A program made the translations under genes and the position numbers. Shown here in pieces: positions 1 to 9,622 of a stretch of DNA of 64,000 nucleotides. A model generated the notes under the pieces. The model did no database searches. It was not told where the DNA came from and was given only the letters and a program-made list of their open reading frames with translations. The stretch lies in contig DATLRO010000061.1 in the NCBI GenBank assembly GCA_035534615.1, positions 124,001 to 188,000 of the forward strand, read 5' to 3'. The number at the start of each line of letters is the position of its first letter. Position 1 is the stretch's first letter. The DNA is from JAGWRA01 sp035534615. Lineage in GTDB: Bacteria > Acidobacteriota > Vicinamibacteria > Vicinamibacterales > CAVVIG01.

Positions 1-2
1 GC

Positions 3-3000
3 GTGTTCCTCGAGCGATCCGTCGACATGGTCGCGGCGCTGCTCGCCGTGCTGAAGGCCGGCGGTGCCTACCTGCCGCTCGACCCGGACTACCCGGCCGA
101 TCGGCTGCGCTTCATGCTCGACGAATCGTGCGCGCCGGCCGTCCTCACGCAGGCGGCCCTGCAGGATCGGCTGCCGCCGACCCGCGCGACCGTCATCGGC
201 ATCGATGACGCCACGACGGCGGCGGCGCGCGAACCAGGGGACCATGTGCCCGCGGCGACCGGCGGAAGCCACCTGGCCTACGTGATCTACACGTCGGGAT
301 CGACCGGCCGCCCGAAGGGGGCCATGATTTCGCACGAGGCGATCGTCAACCGCCTCCACTGGATGCAGGCCGCCTACGGTCTGACTCCGGCCGACAGGGT
401 CCTGCAGAAGACCCCGTTCAGCTTCGACGTGTCCGTGTGGGAATTCTTCTGGCCGCTGGCCATCGGCGCGGAGCTGATCGTCGCCCGCCCCGGCGGTCAT
501 CGCGACAGCGAGTACCTGGCGCGGCTCATTGCGGACGCCGGCGTGACCGTCCTGCATTTCGTGCCGTCGATGCTCGACCTGTTCCTCCAGGAGCCCGGCC
601 TCGAAGAGCGCTGCCGATCGCTGCGGCAGGTCTTCTGCAGCGGCGAGGCGCTTTCGCCCGAGCTGCAGGCCAGGTTCTTCGCCCGGCTGCACGCCGGGCT
701 TCACAATCTGTACGGCCCGACCGAAGCGGCCGTCGACGTCACGAGCTGGGCCTGTGAACCCGCATCGGACCGGCAGCGGGTGCCGATTGGACGGCCGATC
801 GCGAATATCCGGACGTACGTGCTCGACGCCAGGCTCGACCCGGTGCCGATCGGCGTGCCGGGCGAGCTGTTCCTCGGCGGAACGGGCCTGGCGCGCGGCT
901 ATCTCAACCGGCCGGATCTGACGGCGGAGCGGTTCGTGGCCGACCCGGTCGGCGCGCCCGGCGGCCGGCTCTACCGCACGGGCGATCTCGTCCGCTGGCA
1001 GGCCGACGGCACGATCGAGTACCTGGGAAGGCTGGATCATCAGGTCAAGATCCGCGGCTTCCGGATCGAGCTCGGCGAGATCGAAGCGGTGCTGATGCAG
1101 CACGGCGCGGTGCGGCAGGCGGTCGTGATCGCCCGCGACGAAGCGTCGGGCCACCGGCGGCTGGTGGCGTACATCGTCCCGTCGGGCGAAACGCCTGCGG
1201 TTCCCGGGATCCGGCGCCATCTCCTCGCGTCACTGCCGGAGTACATGGTGCCGGCCGCGTTCGTGTGGTTGAGCGCGATTCCGCTGACGGCGAGCGGGAA
1301 GGTGGATCGGCTGGCGCTGCCGGCTCCCGAGCCGCGCCGCGCCGGCCCGGACGGCGAGGCGGCCGTTCCCCGGACGCCGGTTGAAGCCGCGCTCGCCCGG
1401 ATCTGGCGCGACATCCTCGCGCGGCCGGTCGTCGGCATCCACGACAACTTCTTCGAGCTCGGCGGCGATTCGATCCTGAGCGTGCAGGTCGCCTCCCGCG
1501 CACGCACGGCCGGCCTGGCGGTCAGCCCACGGCTGATGTTCCAGCACCAGACGGTCGCGGAACTCGCGGCCGCGCTCGGCGATCCGAACGGCCCGGCGGC
1601 TGCGGCGGCGGCCGTCGCGAGCGGGCCGGTCACCGGGCCGGTCGCGGCGACGCCGATGCAGCACTGGTTCTTCGCCCTGCCGCTCGCGGATCCTCACCAC
1701 TGGAACCAGGCCGTGCTGCTGGAGGTGTCGCCCGGCTTCGACGACCGCCTGGCCGGACGCTGCCTCGAGATGGTCGTGCGCCACCACGACGCGCTCAGGC
1801 TGCATGTCGATGGACCGACCGGCTCCGGCCGGCTGGTCTGCGCGCCGCCGGACGGGCCGATCCCGTTCGCCCGCATCGATGGCCGGCAGATGGACCATGG
1901 CGCGTGGGCGGCCGAGCTCGACGCGAGGCTGACGCAGGAACAAGCGGCGTTCGACCTCACGACCGGGCCGCTGATCCGGGCCGCCTGGATCGATCGCGGC
2001 GGCGCGGCGGCCGGCCGGCTGCTCATCGCCGTCCATCATCTGGCGATCGACGCCGTGTCCTGGCGGATTCTGCTGGACGACCTCAATCACCTGTTCGTGC
2101 TGGCCGGACGCGGCGAGCCGCTGGCGCTGCCGCCGCGCACCGCCTCCGGCGGAGCGTGGGCCGCCCGGCTGGCTGACTGGGCGTCGCGGCACGGCGGCGC
2201 GGAGCTCGACTACTGGACGGCCCGCGCGTCGGGCGTCTCCGGCCTGCTCCCGCGGGACGCCGAGGCGACCGGCCGCGCACCGGCGGCGACGCAGGAATCG
2301 AATCTCGTCGGCAGCGAGGCTTCCCTTCACCTCGCGCTGAGCGAAGCGGACACGCGCCTGCTCCTGACCGACGTGGCGGCCGTTCATCGCCTCGGCCTGG
2401 ACGAGGTGCTGCTGGCAGCGCTCGCACGGGCCGTGACGCGCTGGACGGGCCGTTCGTCCGCGTGGTTCGATGTGGAAACGCACGGCCGGTCGCTGCCGGG
2501 TCCCGCGCCGGAGGAACTCGACGTTTCGCGCACGGTCGGCTGGTTCACGGCACTCTTCCCGCTTCGGCTCGACGCGCCGCCCGATGACGAGGCCGGGGCC
2601 TGGCTGGCGCTGGTGCGGGATCAGCGTCGCGCCGTGCCGCACCACGGCGTCGGCTTCGGCGCGCTGCGCTGGCTGCATCCCGAGGCGGCGGTGCGCGACA
2701 GGCTCGCGGCGCTGCCCGGGCGGGAGCTGGTGTTCAATTACCTCGGCCGGTTCGATCGCGACCGCAGCGACGGCCTGTTCCCGGCGGCGCCGGAATCGCC
2801 CGGCCTGACGCGCAGCCCGCGCGGCCGCCGGCCGTACCTGATTGAGGTCAACGGCGGCCTCGAAGCCGGGTGCCTCGCGCTGGACTGGACGTACGGCACG
2901 GGCCGCCATCGGGCCGCCACCCTCGAGCGACTGTCGACGGCGTTCGTCGACTCGCTCCGCCTCTTCGCCGGGGCCGGCCAGCCGGTCGGGCCCGACACGG

Positions 3001-3062
3001 TTTTTTCCGACTCCGGTCTGAGCAGCCGCGATCTCGACCGTCTGCTCGGCCGGCTGAAGTAG
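3..3062 (+). CDS. NRPS, partial: A(Ser)-PCP-E
   Basis: This is the 3' part of a non-ribosomal peptide synthetase; the frame is open to the left edge, so the true start and probably a C domain lie outside. Visible domains: adenylation (residues about 1-440, with YTSGSTGRPKG, the GRLDHQVKIRGFRIELGEIE motif and the A10 lysine in ASGKVDR), a carrier with LGGDSI near residue 490, and an epimerisation domain (about 545-1000) with HHLAIDAVSW near 678 and the E-type FNYLGRFD. Read against the GrsA positions, the A-domain code is D-V-W-H-F-S-L-V-D, the EntF-like serine code. The GGDSI carrier is the form that usually precedes E domains. Predicted role: load L-Ser and epimerise it to D-Ser for the next protein. 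The short C-terminal helix after the E domain is a likely docking element for the gene that starts 16 bases downstream. Substrate is inferred from the code. Confidence 0.93.
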   Translation: MFLERSVDMVAALLAVLKAGGAYLPLDPDYPADRLRFMLDESCAPAVLTQAALQDRLPPTRATVIGIDDATTAAAREPGDHVPAATGGSHLAYVIYTSGSTGRPKGAMISHEAIVNRLHWMQAAYGLTPADRVLQKTPFSFDVSVWEFFWPLAIGAELIVARPGGHRDSEYLARLIADAGVTVLHFVPSMLDLFLQEPGLEERCRSLRQVFCSGEALSPELQARFFARLHAGLHNLYGPTEAAVDVTSWACEPASDRQRVPIGRPIANIRTYVLDARLDPVPIGVPGELFLGGTGLARGYLNRPDLTAERFVADPVGAPGGRLYRTGDLVRWQADGTIEYLGRLDHQVKIRGFRIELGEIEAVLMQHGAVRQAVVIARDEASGHRRLVAYIVPSGETPAVPGIRRHLLASLPEYMVPAAFVWLSAIPLTASGKVDRLALPAPEPRRAGPDGEAAVPRTPVEAALARIWRDILARPVVGIHDNFFELGGDSILSVQVASRARTAGLAVSPRLMFQHQTVAELAAALGDPNGPAAAAAAVASGPVTGPVAATPMQHWFFALPLADPHHWNQAVLLEVSPGFDDRLAGRCLEMVVRHHDALRLHVDGPTGSGRLVCAPPDGPIPFARIDGRQMDHGAWAAELDARLTQEQAAFDLTTGPLIRAAWIDRGGAAAGRLLIAVHHLAIDAVSWRILLDDLNHLFVLAGRGEPLALPPRTASGGAWAARLADWASRHGGAELDYWTARASGVSGLLPRDAEATGRAPAATQESNLVGSEASLHLALSEADTRLLLTDVAAVHRLGLDEVLLAALARAVTRWTGRSSAWFDVETHGRSLPGPAPEELDVSRTVGWFTALFPLRLDAPPDDEAGAWLALVRDQRRAVPHHGVGFGALRWLHPEAAVRDRLAALPGRELVFNYLGRFDRDRSDGLFPAAPESPGLTRSPRGRRPYLIEVNGGLEAGCLALDWTYGTGRHRAATLERLSTAFVDSLRLFAGAGQPVGPDTVFSDSGLSSRDLDRLLGRLK

Positions 3063-3078
3063 ATCACGCACCGAACCC

Positions 3079-6000
3079 ATGGCCGTACCGATCGACCGGG
3101 CAAACCTCGAAGACGTCTACGAGCTGTCGCCCCTCCAGCAGGGACTGCTGTTTCACGCCGTCCGCGACGCGGCAGGGGGCACCTACCTCGAGCAGCTGAG
3201 CCTGCTGCTGGTCGGCCGGCTCGACGCCGCGGTCTTCGAGGAGACCTGGCGGCAGCTCATGGCGCGGCACGCCGTGCTCCGCACCGCGTTCGTCTGGGAC
3301 GATCTGGAGAAGCCGGCGCAGCTCGTCCTGCGGAACGTGCCGGTGCCGCTCGAGATTCTCGACTGGTCGGGCGCGCCGGAGCGCGCGTGGCGGGAGCGGC
3401 TCGACGCGTTCCTCGCCGCCGACCGCGCGCGCGGCTACGACCTCGGCCGCGCACCGCTGATGCGGCTGGTCCTCATCCGCCTGGCGGACGACCGGCACGC
3501 CTTCGTCTGGAGTCACCACCACCTGCTGCTCGACGGCTGGTCGACGGCGATCCTGCTGCAGGAAGCGCTCGCGCTGTACGAGGCGGCCGCGCAGGGGCGG
3601 CCGGCGGCGCTGCCGCCCCCCGGCCGGTATCGCGAGTTCGTCTCGTGGGTGAGGCGCCAGGATCAGGCGGCGGCGGAGGCGTTCTGGCGGCGGACCCTGG
3701 CCGGCATCGATGGCCCGACGCCCCTGCCGTTCGTCGCGCCGTCCTCCCGGGGAACGCCCGGGGCGTTCGACGAACAGCGCCTGCGGCTGTCGAAGGAGGA
3801 GACGACGGCGCTGCAGGAGTGGTGCCGCCGCGAGCATCTCACCCTGAGCACGGTCCTGCAGGGCGCGTGGGCGGCGGTCATCGGACGCCTGACCGGCCGC
3901 CGCACGATCGTCTGCGGCGCCACCGTGTCCGGCCGGCCGCCGTCCCTGGGCGGCGCCGAGACGATGGTGGGGCTGCTCATCAACACGCTGCCGGTCCGCG
4001 CCGAGATCGCGCCCGACCGCCCGGCGGCCGGCTGGCTGCGCGACTTCCAGCAGCATCTGGCCGAGGTGCGCCAGTTCGAGTACGTCCCGCTCACGCGGAT
4101 CCAGCAGTGGTCGGCGGTTCCGGGCGGCACGCCGCTGTTCGACAGCCTCGTCGTCTTCGAGAACTATCCGACGCCGCAGAGCGCCGCGAACGGCTCCGGC
4201 CTCCTCGGCGTGGAGGAGGTGCGCGCGTACGAGCGGACGCACTACCCCCTGACGCTCGTCTCCGCGCCGGGCGACACGCTGCCGCTCCGGCTGCTGCACG
4301 ACACGACGCGCGTGCCGGCCGCGGCGGCGGCCCGCCTGCTGTCCTGCCTGCGCGAGCTGCTGCGGTCGCTGACGCGGCGGCCGGACCAGCCGGTGGGCGA
4401 TTTGAATCTGCTGTCGGACGCGGACCGCCGGCAGCTCGACGGGTGGCACGGGGCCGGCCGCAGCGTGCAGGGCGAGCGTCCGGTCACCGCGCTCATCGCC
4501 GAGCACGCGGCGGCGACTCCTGACGCGACCGCGGTGCAGCAGGATGACGAGCGCGTCAGCTACCGGGAGCTCGACGCGCGCGCGAACCGCCTCGCGCGGT
4601 TCCTGCGGCGCTCGGGCGTCGGCGCCGGGGATCGCGTCGGCGTGTGTCTCGACCGCTCGCCGGCGCTCATCACGTCGCTGCTGGCCACGCTGAAGGCCGG
4701 CGCCGCCTACGTGCCGCTCGACCCGTCCTATCCGTCCGAGCGGCTGGCACACATGGCAGCCGACGCCGCCGTCCGGTTGATTCTGTCCAGCCGCGCGACC
4801 CGGTCCCGGATCGACGATGCCGGCGGCGCGCCGGTCGTCGTGCCCGAAGACGAAGCGGCGCGGCTGGACGCGCTGCCGGACACGGCGCCAGACGTCCGGA
4901 TCGACCTCGACGGGCTGGCGTATCTCATCTACACGTCCGGATCGACCGGCCGGCCGAAGGGGGTCGCGGTCACGCACCGCAGCCTGCTGCACCTCGTCGG
5001 CTGGCACCGCGAGGCGTTCGCGCTCGGGCCGGCCGATCGCTGCACGCTGCTGGCGAGCTTCGGGTTCGACGCGTCCGTCTGGGAAACGTGGCCGACGCTC
5101 GCGGCCGGCGCCACGCTCGACCTCGTGCCGCCCGCGCTGCTGCCGGATCCGCCGGCGCTGCGCGACCATCTGCTCCACCGCCGGCTCACCGTCAGCTTCG
5201 TGCCGACGCCGATTGCCGAGCAGCTGCTCGACCTGGACTGGCCGCGCGGCGGCGCGCTGCGGCTGCTGCTGACCGGCGGCGACCGGTTGACGCACTTCGC
5301 CTCGGATCGCCTTCCGTTCACGCTCGTGAACAACTACGGCCCGACCGAGCACACGGTGGTGGCGACCTCCGGCATCGTCGGCCCGCGCGACCGCGAGCGC
5401 GAGGCACGGGTGCCGGCGATCGGCCGCCCGATCGCGAACACCCGCGCCTACATCCTCGACGAACGGCTGAATCCACTGCCGCCGGGAGCCGATGGCGAGC
5501 TGTTCCTCAGCGGGCCGGGCGTGGCGCAGGGATACTGGCAGGCGCCCGATCAGACGGCCGAGCGGTTCCTGGCGGATCCGTTCGCGCCGGTTCCCGGCGC
5601 TCGGATGTACCGCACCGGCGACCGCGTCCGGTTCCTGTCCGACGGCCGGATCGAGTTCCTCGGGCGGGCCGACGACCAGATCAAGCTGCGCGGCTTCCGG
5701 ATCGAGCCGGCAGAGATCGAGTCGGCGCTGGCCGCGCATCCGTCCATCCGCGAGGCGGCGGTCGCGCTGCGCGAAGACCGGCCGGGCCAGCCGCGGCTCG
5801 TCGGCTACCTCGTCTGGCGCGAAGGGGCGGCGGTCCCCCTGGCGGCGCTGGAGGACGTCCTCGCCGAACGCCTGCCGGACTACATGGTGCCGAGGGTCTG
5901 GGTGACGCTCGCGGCGTTTCCGGTGACGCCGAACGGCAAGATCGACCGCCGCGCGCTGCCGCCGCCCGCCGATGAGACGGCCGGCCAGCGGCCCGCCGGC

Positions 6001-9000
6001 ATTGTCTTCGCGGACGCGTTCGAGGAGCTGCTCGCCGGGATCTGGCGGGAGGTCCTGCAGCTCGACCGGCTGCCGGCGCCGGAAGACGACTTCTTCGCGC
6101 GCGGGGGGCACTCGCTGCTGGCGCTGCGCCTGCTGACGGCGATCAGGCAGACGTGGGCGATCGACCTGCCGCTCATCACGCTGTTCGAACGCTCCTCGCT
6201 GCGCCGGATGGCGGCCGCCATCCGCGACGCCTCGCGCGCGGCCGCGGCCGCGACGCCCGCTCCTCCGCTGACCAGGCACCGCCAGGGTGACGCGCCGCTG
6301 TCGTTTCCGCAGGAGCGGCTGTGGTTCCTGGAACAGCTGCCGAAATCGGCGCAGGCGTACCACATCTCGCTCGGCTTCCGGATCGACGGCGTGCTCCGGC
6401 GCGACCTGCTGGAACGGGCCGTCAGTGAAATCGTCAGGCGCCACGACGTGCTCCGGACGTCGTTCCACCTGACGGACGGGCGGCCCGTGCAGCGCGTCGA
6501 GCCGGCGGCGCCAGTGACGCTCGCGCTCGCCGATCTCACCGGCACGCCTGACCCCGCGCAGGAGGCGGCGATCGCGCGGCTGGCGCAGGACGAGGCGGCG
6601 CGGCCGTTCGACCTGACGCGCGGGCCTCTGCTGCGCGGCCTGCTGGTCCGGCTGACCGATCGGCGCCACGCGCTGCTGCTCACGCTGCACCACATCGCCG
6701 CCGACGGCTGGTCGATGGGCGTGCTCGCGCGGGAGTTCACGGCGCTGTACGCGGCGCTCGCCGCGGGGACGCCGTCGCCGCTGCCCGAGCCGGAGTTCCA
6801 GTACGCCGACTTCGCTGCGTGGCAGCGCGGCTGGCTGGACGGGCCGACGATCGAGCGCCTGCTCGCCTTCTGGCGCGGCCAGGTGGAAGGCGCCGAACCG
6901 CTGGAGCTGCCGGCGGACCACCCCCGGCCCGCCGTGCAGAGCTATCGGGGCCGCACGCTGTCGTTCACGCTGCCCGCCCCCACGGCTGCCGGCCTGCGCG
7001 CCCTCGCCCGCGGCGAAGGCTGCACGCCCTACATGGTCGGCTTCGCCGCCTTTGCGACGCTGCTCGCCCGCTCGTCGGGCCAGGACGATTTCCTGGTCGG
7101 CTCGCCCGTGGCCGGCCGCGACGTCGCCGGCACCGAGCCGCTCGTCGGCTGTTTCGTCAACACGCTGGCCGTCCGCTGCCAGCCGGACCTGGCCCAGCCG
7201 TTCCGGGCGTATCTCGCCGAGGTGCGGGCGCGGCTGCTCGCGGGGTACGCGCATCAGCAGCTGCCGTTCGAACAGCTCGTGCAGGCGGTCGCGCCGGAAC
7301 GCGACCTGAGCCGGGCGCCCCTGTTCCAGGTGATGTTCGTCTGGCAGCACATGCCGTCGGCGCGCGTGGAGCTGCCCGGCGTGGTCTGGACGCCGTTTGC
7401 CGTCGATGGCGGCGCGGCCAAGTTCGACGTGACGCTGACGATCACCGACGGGCCCGAGGGGCTCGCCGGCAATGTCGAGTACAGCACCGACCTCTTCGAC
7501 GCCGGCACGATGGAGCGCTTCGTCGCACGCTGGCAGCACCTGCTCGCGGCGATCGTCCGGGAGCCGGACGTGGCGCTCGGCGATCTCCCTCTGCTGCCGG
7601 ACGAGGAGCGCCGGCTCGTCGTCTCGGGGTGGAACCAGACGACCGTCGCGTATCCGGACGCGCGGCGCCGGCTGCACGAGCTCGTCGAGGCGCAGGTCGG
7701 GCGGACGCCTGACGCGGCGGCGCTCCGCTTCGAGGAAGAGCGGCTGACGTACCGCGAGCTGGACCGGCGCGCCAACCAGCTCGCCCATCGACTCCGGCGC
7801 GCTGGCGTCGGGCCGGACACGGTCGTCGGCGTCAGCCTGGAGCGATCGCTCGAGCTCGTGATCGCGCTGCTGGCGACGCTGAAGGCGGGCGGCGCGTATC
7901 TGCCGCTGGATCCCGATTACCCGCGGGAACGGCTGCGCTTCATGCTCGACGAATCGGACGCGCCGGTCGTTCTGACCTCTGCCGCACTCGAAGAGCGGCT
8001 GCCGGCGCGCGCCGGTGTCACGATCTGCCTGGATCGCGACGCGCCCGCCATCGCCCGCGAGGCGGACGGCTCCCCTGAGGCGGCGGTCGATTCGGACCAT
8101 CTGGCGTACGTGATCTACACCTCCGGATCCACCGGGCGGCCGAAAGGGGCCGCGCTCTCCCACCGCGCCATCGTCAACCGCCTGCTCTGGATGCAGGACG
8201 CCTACGGCCTGACGCCGGCCGACCGGGTGCTGCAGAAGACGCCGTACAGCTTCGACGTGTCGGTGTGGGAATTCTTCTGGCCGCTGATGACCGGCGCGGA
8301 GCTCGTCCTCGCGCGCCCGAAGGGGCATCAGGACCCCGCGTATCTCCGTCAGTTGATCGTCGACGCCGGCGTCACGGTCCTGCACTTCGTGCCGTCGATG
8401 CTCGAGCTGTTCCTGGAGACCCCGGGGATTGACGCCTGCGCGTCGCTGCGGAAGGTCTTCTCGAGCGGTGAGGCGCTGTCGCCCGAGCTCCAGGCCCGGT
8501 TCTTCCAGCGGCTGAAGGCCGAGCTGCACAATCTGTACGGCCCCACCGAGGCGGCGGTCGATGTCACGAGCTGGCGCTGCACGCCGGACGCGGGCGGATC
8601 GTCCGTGCCGATCGGCCGGCCGATCGCGAACATCAGCGCCTGCGTGCTCGACTCCCGTCGGCACGCGACGCCGATCGGCGTGCCGGGCGAGCTGCATCTC
8701 GCCGGCGTCGGCCTGGCGCGCGGATACCTGCACCGGCCGGATCTGACGGCCGAGCGCTTCGTGCCGAGCCCGTTCGGCGGGCCGGGCGAGCGGCTGTACC
8801 GGACGGGCGATCGTGTCCGGTACCGCCCGGACGGGGCGATCGAATATCTGGGACGGCTCGATCATCAGGTGAAGCTGCGCGGCTTCCGGATCGAGCTCGG
8901 CGAGATCGAAGCGGCGCTGGCGCGTCATCCGGCCGTCCGCCAGGCGGTCGTCCTCGCCCGCGACGCCGGCCCGGGCGGGCGGCAGCTGGTCGCGTACCTC

Positions 9001-9525
9001 GTCGCGCCGCGGGATCTGCCGCTGGCCGACCTCCGGGCGCACCTGCTGTCGACGCTGCCCGATTACATGGTCCCGTCGGCGTTCGTCACGCTCGACGCCC
9101 TGCCGCTGACGGCGAGCGGCAAGGTGGACCGCCGGGCGCTGCCGGCGCCAGACGCCTCGGCCGTCATCGGGAGCGCCGGTCGAACGCCGCCGCGGACGCC
9201 GGTGGAGGAGATGGTCGCCGCCCTCTGGGCCGGGCTGCTGAAACGGGAGACGCCCGCGGTCGAGGACAGCTTCTTCGAGCTGGGCGGGCACTCGCTGCTG
9301 GCGACGCAGCTGCTGTCGCGCATCCGCGACCTGATGCAGATCGATCTGCCGATGCTCAGCATCTTCGACGCGCCCACCCTCGGCGACTTCTCCCGGGCGG
9401 TCGTGGCGGCCGAACCGTCTCCCGGCCGCGCCGAAGAGGTCGCGCGCGCCTGGCTGACGGTGCGCAGGCTCTCGCCGGAGGAGCGGGCCCGCATGGTCGC
9501 ACGGAATCGCCCGGAGGCCGTGTGA
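3079..9525 (+). CDS. NRPS, two modules: C-A(Leu)-PCP-C-A(Ser)-PCP
   Basis: Two-module NRPS of 2148 residues, starting 16 bases after the A-PCP-E gene. The first C domain opens with DVYELSPLQQGLLFHA and has HHHLLLDGWS near residue 146; coming after an E domain it is probably of the D-donor (DCL) type. A1 (about 470-960) has code D-A-W-F-L-G-N-V-V, a well-known Leu code. PCP1 has GGHSL near 1009. C2 (from about 1071) has HHIAADGWS near 1203 and looks LCL-type. A2 (about 1530-2030) has D-V-W-H-F-S-L-V-D, the Ser code, and closely resembles the A domain of the preceding gene. PCP2 has GGHSL near 2067. There is no thioesterase or reductase: the protein ends with a charged tail of about 45 residues after the carrier, so the chain must pass to another protein, most simply the C-A-PCP NRPS encoded on the opposite strand. 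That hand-over is inferred. Confidence 0.95.
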   Translation: MAVPIDRANLEDVYELSPLQQGLLFHAVRDAAGGTYLEQLSLLLVGRLDAAVFEETWRQLMARHAVLRTAFVWDDLEKPAQLVLRNVPVPLEILDWSGAPERAWRERLDAFLAADRARGYDLGRAPLMRLVLIRLADDRHAFVWSHHHLLLDGWSTAILLQEALALYEAAAQGRPAALPPPGRYREFVSWVRRQDQAAAEAFWRRTLAGIDGPTPLPFVAPSSRGTPGAFDEQRLRLSKEETTALQEWCRREHLTLSTVLQGAWAAVIGRLTGRRTIVCGATVSGRPPSLGGAETMVGLLINTLPVRAEIAPDRPAAGWLRDFQQHLAEVRQFEYVPLTRIQQWSAVPGGTPLFDSLVVFENYPTPQSAANGSGLLGVEEVRAYERTHYPLTLVSAPGDTLPLRLLHDTTRVPAAAAARLLSCLRELLRSLTRRPDQPVGDLNLLSDADRRQLDGWHGAGRSVQGERPVTALIAEHAAATPDATAVQQDDERVSYRELDARANRLARFLRRSGVGAGDRVGVCLDRSPALITSLLATLKAGAAYVPLDPSYPSERLAHMAADAAVRLILSSRATRSRIDDAGGAPVVVPEDEAARLDALPDTAPDVRIDLDGLAYLIYTSGSTGRPKGVAVTHRSLLHLVGWHREAFALGPADRCTLLASFGFDASVWETWPTLAAGATLDLVPPALLPDPPALRDHLLHRRLTVSFVPTPIAEQLLDLDWPRGGALRLLLTGGDRLTHFASDRLPFTLVNNYGPTEHTVVATSGIVGPRDREREARVPAIGRPIANTRAYILDERLNPLPPGADGELFLSGPGVAQGYWQAPDQTAERFLADPFAPVPGARMYRTGDRVRFLSDGRIEFLGRADDQIKLRGFRIEPAEIESALAAHPSIREAAVALREDRPGQPRLVGYLVWREGAAVPLAALEDVLAERLPDYMVPRVWVTLAAFPVTPNGKIDRRALPPPADETAGQRPAGIVFADAFEELLAGIWREVLQLDRLPAPEDDFFARGGHSLLALRLLTAIRQTWAIDLPLITLFERSSLRRMAAAIRDASRAAAAATPAPPLTRHRQGDAPLSFPQERLWFLEQLPKSAQAYHISLGFRIDGVLRRDLLERAVSEIVRRHDVLRTSFHLTDGRPVQRVEPAAPVTLALADLTGTPDPAQEAAIARLAQDEAARPFDLTRGPLLRGLLVRLTDRRHALLLTLHHIAADGWSMGVLAREFTALYAALAAGTPSPLPEPEFQYADFAAWQRGWLDGPTIERLLAFWRGQVEGAEPLELPADHPRPAVQSYRGRTLSFTLPAPTAAGLRALARGEGCTPYMVGFAAFATLLARSSGQDDFLVGSPVAGRDVAGTEPLVGCFVNTLAVRCQPDLAQPFRAYLAEVRARLLAGYAHQQLPFEQLVQAVAPERDLSRAPLFQVMFVWQHMPSARVELPGVVWTPFAVDGGAAKFDVTLTITDGPEGLAGNVEYSTDLFDAGTMERFVARWQHLLAAIVREPDVALGDLPLLPDEERRLVVSGWNQTTVAYPDARRRLHELVEAQVGRTPDAAALRFEEERLTYRELDRRANQLAHRLRRAGVGPDTVVGVSLERSLELVIALLATLKAGGAYLPLDPDYPRERLRFMLDESDAPVVLTSAALEERLPARAGVTICLDRDAPAIAREADGSPEAAVDSDHLAYVIYTSGSTGRPKGAALSHRAIVNRLLWMQDAYGLTPADRVLQKTPYSFDVSVWEFFWPLMTGAELVLARPKGHQDPAYLRQLIVDAGVTVLHFVPSMLELFLETPGIDACASLRKVFSSGEALSPELQARFFQRLKAELHNLYGPTEAAVDVTSWRCTPDAGGSSVPIGRPIANISACVLDSRRHATPIGVPGELHLAGVGLARGYLHRPDLTAERFVPSPFGGPGERLYRTGDRVRYRPDGAIEYLGRLDHQVKLRGFRIELGEIEAALARHPAVRQAVVLARDAGPGGRQLVAYLVAPRDLPLADLRAHLLSTLPDYMVPSAFVTLDALPLTASGKVDRRALPAPDASAVIGSAGRTPPRTPVEEMVAALWAGLLKRETPAVEDSFFELGGHSLLATQLLSRIRDLMQIDLPMLSIFDAPTLGDFSRAVVAAEPSPGRAEEVARAWLTVRRLSPEERARMVARNRPEAV

Positions 9526-9622
9526 GACGCTCTCTGCAGGCGGCCGCCTGACTTGATGGTATAGTCGTTAGAATTCACGGCCGGCGGCCGTGCCTGGTTC
9601 AAGCGAAAGGACGTGACACCGT

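Noticed and set aside
3064..9291. A 2075-residue open frame antisense to the two-module NRPS, and similar long antisense frames under other large genes
   Set aside because: Rich in Arg, Gln and Pro with no domain motifs; the opposite strand carries complete NRPS/PKS motifs. In GC-rich coding DNA such long shadow frames are expected.
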